This document shows positions 9,601 through 15,598 of a stretch of 36,579 bases of DNA, piece after piece (the stretch's first letter is position 1; every line of letters starts with the position of its first letter). This DNA comes from Kistimonas sp. bin40 (GTDB lineage: Bacteria > Pseudomonadota > Gammaproteobacteria > Pseudomonadales > Endozoicomonadaceae), in assembly GCA_002238585.1 (NCBI GenBank), contig MPMQ01000031.1:1-36579 (forward strand), in the 5' to 3' direction. Below the pieces are notes generated by a model, which did not search any database, was not told the DNA's origin, and saw nothing but the letters and a program-made list of their open reading frames with translations. A program made the translations under genes and the position numbers.

Positions 9601-10018
9601 GCCATAAAAGCTGCACCAATACAAAATGTTGATCCAGGGTATTGCGGTAGGTGAGCGCCAGGGCCGACCAGGTCGTCCCGGAACGCAGGTAGCGCGTGGC
9701 GATCTCACCCGAGGCATCGTCTTTTTGTTCCGCCCAGGCGCCACGGATATAGCTCACCAGGTTGCGGTCACGTCCTGTCTTTTCCGCCTCTCGTGCCGCA
9801 GCATTGAAGTCAACCCAGCGTGGCGGCACCAACAGTGCGGAGAAGGCATCAAGTAACGTCGATTTCCCTGCGCCCGAGCGGCCCACAAACAAAAAGCCCT
9901 GTTCTGTGATCGGGATGTCGTGAACCTCAGAGAAGGTGCCCCAGTTATAGACCTGAAGCCGGGACATGCGGAACTGCTCCGGCGCAAAGAGGTTGTGTGT
10001 CCTTGCAACCGGACTCAT
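6641..10018 (-). CDS. jetC: Wadjet subunit JetC, SMC/MukB-like ATPase
   Basis: The product is 1125 residues, the DNA-loop-extruding ATPase of Wadjet. The N-terminal head has Walker A VGRSGAGKST (residues 45-54) after RLQVYNWGTF, as in MukB-like proteins. Long glutamate/arginine/glutamine-rich coiled-coil segments fill the middle (about 280-460 and 640-760), separated by a hinge-like region near 490-600. The C-terminal head carries the ABC signature KSGGQRQKL (about residue 1005) and Walker B VVLDEAFDKAD (about 1035-1045). The start overlaps the jetB stop by four bases (ATGA), typical of coupled translation in this operon. All key ATPase residues are present, so it is expected to be functional. 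Confidence 0.95.
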   Translation of the reverse strand: MSPVARTHNLFAPEQFRMSRLQVYNWGTFSEVHDIPITEQGFLFVGRSGAGKSTLLDAFSALLVPPRWVDFNAAAREAEKTGRDRNLVSYIRGAWAEQKDDASGEIATRYLRSGTTWSALALTYRNTLDQHFVLVQLLWLRGSANGSGDMKRHFMIFERPFELKELEVFGQSNLDVRKLKQTLATAFHHSEFSAYAERFRRLLGIESEMALRLLHKTQSAKNLGDLNTFLRDFMLDKPATFEVADRLVSEFDELNAAHQAVVTARRQVETLVPARKKHQERESLLNERSSLNELLTGIDSYGGHRRIDLLQEQIERLNVQADGLQGEISRKQAVLNQHNDSLRESERRHREVGGDQVETWQAEKSTLEQQREQCLRKQGQARQACRQLDWSFPDSPQAFAERVGDARQELERWETGSNEIRAQRDLLVIQKRESETAFTQTAGEVKALERQPSNIPAHMLDLRQDIATSIGVSESALPFIGELIEVKSDEAQWQGAIERVLHGFALSLLVDERHYSALSHHINSRHLGQRLVYYRTGLVDPQQARPVGTDSMVLKLNIKECNQAQWLTTELRRRFDYACVDSIQSFRRADRALTREGQTKHSKTRHEKDDRRSIGDRRNWVLGFDNREKLALYRKEAQELAGKISDLEERIKALTAREGARAKRAIHCQTLVNLQWQEVDVVPLLTGIDKLERRIRDALEGNTELKNVADQIERQQKLVKDADEELRKTRIDYEKVVGKVDEHEKTLKNLQEDPTLVPLTPRQQQGLDERFDRLAEPVRLDNLDKLIRSVERAIRDKMEALTKEMGKCDRFIEKQFDAFIFEWPAEAEGLDATLAAASDFFAKLTRLESDGLPAHEQRFFALLESQSHQNLAALSTYLNDARKEILERMALVNDSLAQVPFNQSTNQTTFLQIDPSDRQLPDVRAFKQEIQQALSHAWSQDRELAESRFLALRRLVERLSSQEPENKRWRQAVLDVRQHMEFIGQETDESGVEVEVYRSGSGKSGGQRQKLATTCLAAALRYQLGGNEHGVPMYAPVVLDEAFDKADNEFTALAMNIFKNFGFQMIVATPLKSVMTLEPFIGGACFIDIHDRCVSGVLMIEYDSEQQRLNLPAHAHQEPRLEVSR

Positions 10019-10731
10019 TCGTGATCCTCCCCTGATGGCTTCTCATCATCCTGTTCAGACGGGATTTCTGGTGCTTGCATGTCGTGGTAAATCCGGGTCA
10101 GTGCCTGAATCTCTTCGGCCGAGAACAGCAGCTTCAGTGTGGGTGAAATCTCGAAACGGTCCTCACTGGAGCGAATCTTGCGCAAGATGTTGTGTTTTTT
10201 GATTTTCTCGATGGAGGCATGGATGCGCTTCCCGAACAGGGCGCGGTCAGTGTTGCCGGCCTGTTCATAAACCCCAAGAAACTCGACGATCTCGTCGGTC
10301 GATACCACTGCACGGTCGCCCCGTGCTTCCGCCTGGGTGAGTCGCTGGCGCAGATGAAGCAGCAGAATGGAATCGAGAAAGGTCAAATTGGCGCGACGCA
10401 GGAGCCGGGGGACTTCCAGGTCACCCGTTTCGGCCTGACGGGTAAAGGCTACTTGCAAATCACGGTCGATCACCAGCTGCAGAAACAGCTCCGACAAACG
10501 GCTGCGGATGGCCATTTCATCACGAATCAGGATTGGCCAGAGCCTGGAGTGGCGCTGACCATCCAGGGACGGGCCGACGAGGAGCTGTGCCAGCACACGG
10601 CGGGCATCCAGCGACAACTCGCCGCTGTCGCCCTGATAGAGTGCCTGGTCCGATGCCTGTTCGGTGTCCTCTATCTTCGGCACCTCTTCCTCTGATGCCC
10701 CATCTTCAGACACATTATGAGACCAGTTCAT
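10015..10731 (-). CDS. jetB: Wadjet subunit JetB (DUF4194, MukE-like)
   Basis: The product is 238 residues, the small kleisin-associated (KITE/MukE-like) subunit that bridges JetA and JetC. The N-terminal 45 residues are acidic and low-complexity. The remainder has winged-helix-like content (DARRVLAQLLVGPSLDG, RLSELFLQLVIDRDLQVAF) and ends with an acidic tail (SEQDDEKPSGEDHE). The ATG at 10731 lies 17 bp inside the end of jetA and its stop overlaps the jetC start, so it is locked into the operon. The call relies on operon order and the DUF4194-like pattern more than on a diagnostic motif. Confidence 0.9.
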   Translation of the reverse strand: MNWSHNVSEDGASEEEVPKIEDTEQASDQALYQGDSGELSLDARRVLAQLLVGPSLDGQRHSRLWPILIRDEMAIRSRLSELFLQLVIDRDLQVAFTRQAETGDLEVPRLLRRANLTFLDSILLLHLRQRLTQAEARGDRAVVSTDEIVEFLGVYEQAGNTDRALFGKRIHASIEKIKKHNILRKIRSSEDRFEISPTLKLLFSAEEIQALTRIYHDMQAPEIPSEQDDEKPSGEDHE

Positions 10732-12178
10732 CCAGGCGATCCCTCAAGAAATAGATTTTTGGAATGCGGGCGCGGCGTCCTTGATCATCTTCACCTACCC
10801 AGGCCACCGTCTCGGTACTCTCGCCCCTGGTTCCATGACGACTGCCGAGGGCCAGCAAACCAACGACACTCCCCAGTCCCTGCTCAGCCGGGAAGAGCTC
10901 CAGTACATCACCGATCGAGGCCTGGTCTCGTTGTTCGAGCAAGGCGCAGACATGCTCTTTCAAAGTGCGAAAATCAATTTCCGACTGCGCCACCAACTCA
11001 CCCACCGACTCCAGATCAATGGGTGCTGGTTCACCCTCACGCATCGCCTCTGGCTCCGCCTGCAACGATGGATCATAGAGCACCCATTGGGACAGGGAGC
11101 GCACGCGGCTACTGGTCAGCTCCAGCGAATACTCCAGCGACTCGGTTACCCTGACCTTATCCTTGATCGACAAGGCGGCACCTTGCGCCTCTTTCAACAG
11201 CTGGTTCACACGACGCTGCTCGAGATATTCACGGCTTTGTACGAAGTGCTTGAGGCTGCGGGCAAAGGTCTGCAGCACCTCGTGGACGGTGCCACCTTGC
11301 TGCAGAAGATTCCTTGTCAGGCGCAGGAGGAAACGACGTTCCCGCATGTCCAGTTCGCGGACAAACTCGCGTGACATCACGCTGTCGAGGGATTCCTCCA
11401 GCATTGCCGCCTGCTCGGGATCGGTGAGCAGCCGCCAGAAGGCGGAGAAGGTACGGCCCGCCTCGCTCTCGGCAATCAGATCGATGCCGGCAAACAGCGA
11501 GTCGAGCACCTCGCCCCGGTTGCCATCGGTATCCATGATGCGCTCGCGCAGATCCCGATTGAGCTGCTCGAACTGGTCACGCACCCGGCGGAAATCACCG
11601 GTCAGGTCGTCGGCCAGGGAGATGATTTCGCGGGTCCGCTCCAGGGCAGTATCAAAGGGCAGGACACGCATCTGGCCCTTCTCAATGGCATCGATCTCTT
11701 TGTCGATGCGGGCCTGTTCCGCCATCAGACGGTCGATACGGCGGTATTTATCGGTATCGGTATCCTCAGCCAGCCCCGCCAGCGCCTGGATCACCAGCGA
11801 CAGGCGACTCTCGGTCGCCGCCGAATGGGGTTCGGCGATGGCGGCCAGAAAACGGATTGCCTCCACTGTGGCGGTTGAGAGCTCGTACTGCTCCTCGGTG
11901 GCACCCGGCGGGAATCGTCGTTCGAGATAGCCATCACTCAGCCAGCTGGCCACATAGGCCTGCGCCGTTTGCGGGAAATCGTCCCCCTGGGCGCGCAGCT
12001 CTTCCAGATCTCGCGTCAGCCGCTCGAAAAGAATCGAGGCCGGCAGGCTGCGTTCCTTTTCATACAGATGTGACTGCAGCAGACCGATGACCGTCGGCCC
12101 ATTGCCTGAGGCGAGCAACCGCCACAGCGGCTGATTGCGCATGCGGCGGTAGGCGGCGATGTTTTTGTCCGCTTTCAT
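10715..12178 (-). CDS. jetA: Wadjet subunit JetA (DUF3375, MukF-like kleisin)
   Basis: The product is 487 residues, the kleisin-like subunit and first gene of the type I Wadjet operon. Diagnostic DUF3375 features include the N-terminal winged-helix portion (LWRLLASGNGPTVIGLL; YVASWLSDGYLERRF), a central helical stretch (about 120-330) with repeated charged heptads, and a C-terminal winged helix ending in IPKIYFLRDRLDELVS. The order jetA-B-C-D with DUF3375/DUF4194/SMC/DUF3322-DUF2220 identifies Wadjet type I. A near-consensus promoter lies about 55-85 bases upstream, followed by a hairpin in the leader. No strong ribosome binding site is visible before this ATG, which may mean that the hairpin or start context sets expression. 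Confidence 0.93.
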   Translation of the reverse strand: MKADKNIAAYRRMRNQPLWRLLASGNGPTVIGLLQSHLYEKERSLPASILFERLTRDLEELRAQGDDFPQTAQAYVASWLSDGYLERRFPPGATEEQYELSTATVEAIRFLAAIAEPHSAATESRLSLVIQALAGLAEDTDTDKYRRIDRLMAEQARIDKEIDAIEKGQMRVLPFDTALERTREIISLADDLTGDFRRVRDQFEQLNRDLRERIMDTDGNRGEVLDSLFAGIDLIAESEAGRTFSAFWRLLTDPEQAAMLEESLDSVMSREFVRELDMRERRFLLRLTRNLLQQGGTVHEVLQTFARSLKHFVQSREYLEQRRVNQLLKEAQGAALSIKDKVRVTESLEYSLELTSSRVRSLSQWVLYDPSLQAEPEAMREGEPAPIDLESVGELVAQSEIDFRTLKEHVCALLEQRDQASIGDVLELFPAEQGLGSVVGLLALGSRHGTRGESTETVAWVGEDDQGRRARIPKIYFLRDRLDELVS

Positions 12179-12193
12179 TCAGGGAAACACTGA

Positions 12194-12213
12194 CCTGCCT
12201 GTCGGCAGGCGGG
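12194..12213. repeat. 8-bp-stem hairpin in the jetA leader
   Basis: CCTGCCTG and CAGGCGGG pair (one G-T wobble) around a TCGG loop. The hairpin lies 16 bases upstream of the jetA ATG and downstream of the predicted transcription start, so it would form in the mRNA leader. No T-run follows on the jetA strand, so it is not a typical terminator. It could be a REP-like palindrome or an element affecting jetA translation. Confidence 0.5.
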
Positions 12214-12232
12214 TTTATTGGTCGAAAGAGGA

Positions 12233-12261
12233 TCTATAGTTGTCAGCGGCATTCTGTGCAA
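12233..12261 (-). promoter_or_regulatory. Predicted sigma-70 promoter for jetABCD
   Basis: On the minus strand, TTGCAC (-35, 12261-12256) is separated by exactly 17 bases from TATAGA (-10, 12238-12233). These match the consensus at 4 of 6 and 5 of 6 positions. Transcription would start near 12226, giving a leader of about 48 nt that contains the hairpin. This is the best-looking promoter I found in the window. Confidence 0.55.
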
Positions 12262-12414
12262 ATTCACCAGGTACAAGTTATTGATTGGAAGGTTAAAGAT
12301 GCAGCGCAGTGTTTCAGACTTGGAATATGCAAGCAAGAAACGGGGCCCGCGACGCGACAAGGACGCGACAAGTTGTTCGGTGAGCTTGGGGTCTTCGTGC
12401 CTTGGTCGGCTCTG

Positions 12415-12680
12415 CTGGCAGCGAAGCCATCCGCAGCTTTGTCGCGGTCGACCTGAGCCGGGAAGCGGCTCCCGCTGCGCCGCCCCTGCTCAAGTTCCAA
12501 CGCCTGCTGAAAACATATCAGCTGACGGAGCGCAGTTTCGCCACCATAAACGATCACCTGGAGGCCAGAGGTGCGATGCTCGTCATAAGAATCTGGTTCG
12601 GCCTGACAAAGGTTCGTTATCCTGGACTGACGGAGGACAGGGCGCAGTTGTTTGCGCCTCAGGTTCCGGTTGCGTCCTGC
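12415..12680 (+). pseudogene. Internally deleted IS5-type transposase remnant
   Basis: One frame reads EAIRSFVAVDLSREA, LLKFQRLLKTYQLTERSF, ATINDHLEARGAML, which matches the N-terminal region of IS5-family transposases. It then jumps directly into FGLTKVRYPGLTEDRAQLFA, which matches their C-terminal region (usual form KVRYRGLTKNTAQL). The catalytic DDE core, normally 150 or more residues, is missing, so the product cannot be active. No clean terminal inverted repeats were found. The rest of the gap up to 13005 contains no gene that I can support, only the short approach to ptuA. Confidence 0.7.
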
Positions 12681-13005
12681 ACCGGAATGTTGCGGGAGAA
12701 GGGGCCGCAATACAGCTTGGCACGGAGTCATACCGGCCTGCGTGAAAGCCGTTTGAGGGAATTCCCCCCCCTTTGGGGTCGGGCTCGAACCGCCTTCCTC
12801 GGACTTCATACACAAGCTGACTTGTTCAGCACTTCCTTGAGGGCGAGCTGACTGACCGAACAGTGGCGCAAGGATATCCCTGCGCTGATCAGCGGTGAAA
12901 ATTTCGCCAGAGTGCTGTTGGAGAAATCAAGGCGGAGCGTGCCATAATGGCGGGTAAAAGCCGTAACCCCAAAAGACGCGTCAGAACCGGAGCGGGAATA
13001 GCTGC

Positions 13006-14307
13006 ATGAAAATAGACAAACTCCGCTTGAGCCATTTCCGCTGTTTTGAAGACTTTGAAATCACCTTTCATCAGCAGCTCACTGTTCTGGTGGCTCGCAA
13101 TGGAGCAGGTAAAAGCACAGTGCTTGATGGCGTGCAGACGGCTCTGAACCTGTTTTTAACCCGTGTTCCCAAGGTCAAGGGATCTAATCCCAGGGATACC
13201 GATTTTCAGGTGTACCCGGATGGCCATCGGCCGCCCTATATGCGCGTCCGCTGTGAGAGCACTGATGGCATTATCTGGGATCGTACCGAGAAACGTGACC
13301 AGACCCGAAAAACAGCCAGCCAGATTCCGGAAGCTGTAGGTGTCAGGCAGTTGCATGAATATGTCGATGGGTTTATTGATGCTCATAACGACAATCAGCC
13401 GTACCAGCTGCCGGTCTTGATCTATTACGGAACCGAACGGGCTGTTTTTGATGTGCCCCAGCGTAAGCGAGGATTTGGTAAAGATTTTTCCCGTCTGGAC
13501 TCTTATGAAGGTTCTCTGGAAAGCCGCACCAATTTTCGACGTTTCGTTCAGTACTTTTATGTTCTGGAAGACCGGGAAGCCAAATTGCAAAAGGATGCCC
13601 GCTCTTTTGATATTGAGCTTCCTGAGTTGAAAGCCATTCGTAAAGCCATTGCTACACTGCTGCCGGAATTCAGTAACCCCAGAGGTGCTGAGCCAGCGGG
13701 TATTCAGGTCGACTGGAATAAGAATGGCGTGATAAAACAACTCCGTATTGAGCAGCTCAGTGATGGTTACAGAACGACTCTGGCCATGGTGATGGATATT
13801 GCTTCCCGCATGGCGGAAGCCAATCCGGAACTGGAGAATCCTCTGGAGACCGAAGGCGTGGTTCTTATTGATGAAGTCGATCTTCATTTGCACCCAGGCT
13901 GGCAACAGACCATTTTGCTCGATTTAATGCGCGCTTTCCCGAATGTGCAGTTTATTGTTTCTACCCATAGTGCCCAGGTTATTTCATCGGTTAAGCCGGA
14001 ATGTCTACGGGTTATTGACTGGCAGGATAGTAAACCCGGACTGGTGCCCATTCAGTTTTCAGAAGGAGCTGAAGCCCAACAGATTTTGCAGGATGTGCTG
14101 GGATTGGAATCAGTTAGAGTCGCAGAGCTCGATATCGTTAAAAAACTCAACCGATATCAGCAGCTGATAGAGCAGGACCAGTGGAATACTGACGAGGCAA
14201 AAAAACTACGCAGCACTCTGGATAAATGGGGCGGGGAGCATGAACCGGAGCTGAAACGGCTGGATATGGATATTCAGATGAAGGAGTGGGATCGCAAGCA
14301 ACAATGA
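13006..14307 (+). CDS. ptuA: Septu-like defence ATPase PtuA
   Basis: The product is 433 residues, an ABC/RecF-type ATPase. It has an N-terminal head IDKLRLSHFRCFEDFEI, Walker A ARNGAGKST (residues 30-38), ABC-signature-like QLSDGYRTTLAM (about 250), Walker B GVVLIDEVDLHLHP (about 285-298) and switch STHSAQVISS (about 318-327). The C-terminal helical tail is charged. In Septu, PtuA oligomers hold the HNH nuclease PtuB in check and release it during infection, a role established for the family. The four-base ATGA overlap with the next gene supports the pair. The ATG at 13006 begins with the canonical domain start, although only a modest ribosome binding site (GGGAATAG) is present. The remaining uncertainty is whether this is stand-alone Septu or a related ATPase-HNH pair such as the retron Ec78 effectors. 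No reverse transcriptase is present. Confidence 0.88.
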   Translation: MKIDKLRLSHFRCFEDFEITFHQQLTVLVARNGAGKSTVLDGVQTALNLFLTRVPKVKGSNPRDTDFQVYPDGHRPPYMRVRCESTDGIIWDRTEKRDQTRKTASQIPEAVGVRQLHEYVDGFIDAHNDNQPYQLPVLIYYGTERAVFDVPQRKRGFGKDFSRLDSYEGSLESRTNFRRFVQYFYVLEDREAKLQKDARSFDIELPELKAIRKAIATLLPEFSNPRGAEPAGIQVDWNKNGVIKQLRIEQLSDGYRTTLAMVMDIASRMAEANPELENPLETEGVVLIDEVDLHLHPGWQQTILLDLMRAFPNVQFIVSTHSAQVISSVKPECLRVIDWQDSKPGLVPIQFSEGAEAQQILQDVLGLESVRVAELDIVKKLNRYQQLIEQDQWNTDEAKKLRSTLDKWGGEHEPELKRLDMDIQMKEWDRKQQ

Positions 14308-15071
14308 AAAAAATCGTTAAGGAGAAAGAACCGCCGTTGTTGAGGAATTATCGAACCAGTGCACCGCAAAACACATGGGAGCAATTCAGGGAAGGGCTCT
14401 CACGCAGGCAAAAAATAAAAGCTGCTCTTCGTTCAGACCAGGGAGGAATCTGCGCCTATTGCGAGATCGATCTGAAAGCAAGAGACAGTGAGGGAAATGC
14501 CGACTTTCGGGTTGAGCACTTTCACCCAAAATCTGATAGGGCATCTTCCTATAACTGGGCTCTGGACTGGAAAAATTTGCTGGGGTGTTGTCATGGTGGC
14601 AACCAGAGGAATGTTGTTGATGCAGATGAGCGCTTTACCAGCCCAGATCACTCCTGTGATGTTCCCAAGGACAACAAGGTTCTTGATGATGTAATTCTTA
14701 ACCCTTTGATGATTCCGGCATTTCCCTGTTTATTTTCCATTGAGCGAACCAGCGGTGAACTGAAGAAAAATACTACGAACTGTGGAATAGCCGGGATTGA
14801 TACACAGAAAGTTGAGAATACGTTATTGCACCTGCGGCTGAACGCTAATCGATTGAAAAAATTCCGTAGGCGTGTATTGAATACACTGAATCAGGAAATG
14901 ATGCAGCAGACGTCATCAGGGAAAACCATTTCTGAGGCCAGGACCCGGCTGGCAAAGATACATCTTCGTAAAAGCAGCGATGGCGACTGGCCTGCTTTTT
15001 TCAGTTCTATTCGGGCTTATCTGGGAAAAGAAGCAGAGAGTCACCTCCGTTCGATCGGTTATTTGGGCTAA
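14304..15071 (+). CDS. ptuB: Septu-like HNH endonuclease PtuB
   Basis: The product is 255 residues. The HNH nuclease fold is visible: zinc-type CAYC (residues 50-53), VEHFHPKS (70-77, the first histidines of the HNH), then WKNLLGCCHGGNQRN (asparagine and second cysteine pair), matching the PtuB/TIGR02646 pattern. The C-terminal half is helical (LNANRLKKFRRRVLNTLNQ). I chose the ATG at 14304 because it overlaps the ptuA stop as ATGA. The frame is open to a GTG at 14286, which lies inside ptuA with AGGAG touching it and is less likely. Expected to cut nucleic acid of invaders, which is established for the family and inferred here. Catalytic residues look intact. Confidence 0.88.
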   Translation: MKKIVKEKEPPLLRNYRTSAPQNTWEQFREGLSRRQKIKAALRSDQGGICAYCEIDLKARDSEGNADFRVEHFHPKSDRASSYNWALDWKNLLGCCHGGNQRNVVDADERFTSPDHSCDVPKDNKVLDDVILNPLMIPAFPCLFSIERTSGELKKNTTNCGIAGIDTQKVENTLLHLRLNANRLKKFRRRVLNTLNQEMMQQTSSGKTISEARTRLAKIHLRKSSDGDWPAFFSSIRAYLGKEAESHLRSIGYLG

Positions 15072-15104
15072 CACTATTTTTACGGATACTGGAAGAGGGA
15101 AAAT

Positions 15105-15174
15105 ATGGCGGTCTGGTTGGTAAGAGTGGGCACAAGGCCAGTACGAACATAAGTTCCTGCAGGAAACCAGCGTC
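15105..15174 (+). pseudogene. N-terminal fragment of a restriction-endonuclease-like gene
   Basis: An ATG at 15105 follows a good ribosome binding site (GAGGGA) and reads MAVWLVRVG. After a one-frame shift it continues QYEHKFLQETSV. Together these resemble the conserved start of Mrr-like restriction proteins (MxVWLVRAGxxGEYExKFL). The sequence stops exactly where the inverted-repeat element begins at 15175. Only about 23 codons remain, so this is a dead stub. The family name is from memory of the N-terminal pattern and is tentative. Confidence 0.45.
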
Positions 15175-15257
15175 TAGTGCCTGTCCGAAAACATGAAATT
15201 CTTGGTATTTCTGATTTGTAGGCCATAATTCCCAATGAAATTTTCAGACAGGTGCTA
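15175..15257. mobile_element. 83-bp MITE-like element with terminal inverted repeats
   Basis: The left end TAGTGCCTGTCCGAAAA (15175-15191) and right end TTTTCAGACAGGTGCTA (15241-15257) are inverted repeats matching at 14 of 17 positions. The 49-bp interior has no coding capacity. Both flanking genes (a restriction-like start on the left, sbcD on the right) are cut precisely at its ends, so it marks a deletion joint. The TA at each outer edge could be part of a target duplication. I do not assign an IS family. Confidence 0.6.
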
Positions 15258-15598
15258 ACACAAGGTATCGGTCATCGATGCCGACCATATATCCATTCAT
15301 CGCACGAAGCAACTCCTTGGGGCATTCAGAAGTGACGGCGAATAATGGTCCCGGCAACGACCACAATATGGCGGCAGCAGAGTGCCGCAACCGGGCAAAG
15401 AAAACGATAGTAGAGCCTCTGCGCGCAGTTGCTGGGTGTGCTGGTATCGAGCACATCACCGATAACCAGCAGCGCCTCGACCTTTTCATCTTCGATGGTC
15501 CGATCCAACCAATCCAGAAGCACAGAGAACTCCTCATAACTTATCCGGTCATAAAGGGAGCGGCCTAAATTCCAATCTGATGTGTGGAGGATTTTTAT
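15258..15598 (-). pseudogene. sbcD: Truncated sbcD (exonuclease SbcCD nuclease subunit) remnant
   Basis: Read leftward from 15598 the frame gives KILHTSDWNLGRSLYDR, then LLDWLDRTIEDEKVEALLVI, GDVLDTSTPSNCAQRLYYR and IVVVAG. This is the SbcD metallophosphoesterase N-terminus. The start codon is ATA instead of ATG and overlaps the herA stop. The motif DWHLG has become DWNLG. The frame is lost after IVVVAG (the GNHD motif is destroyed), and the homology continues in another frame (ELLRAMNGYMVG) up to the element at 15257. About 115 of the roughly 400 residues remain, so it is non-functional. Confidence 0.75.

Noticed and set aside
13006-15071. Septu pair considered as part of a retron (Ec78-type)
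   Set aside because: No reverse transcriptase or msr/msd-like structured RNA is visible between 12180 and 13005 or downstream.
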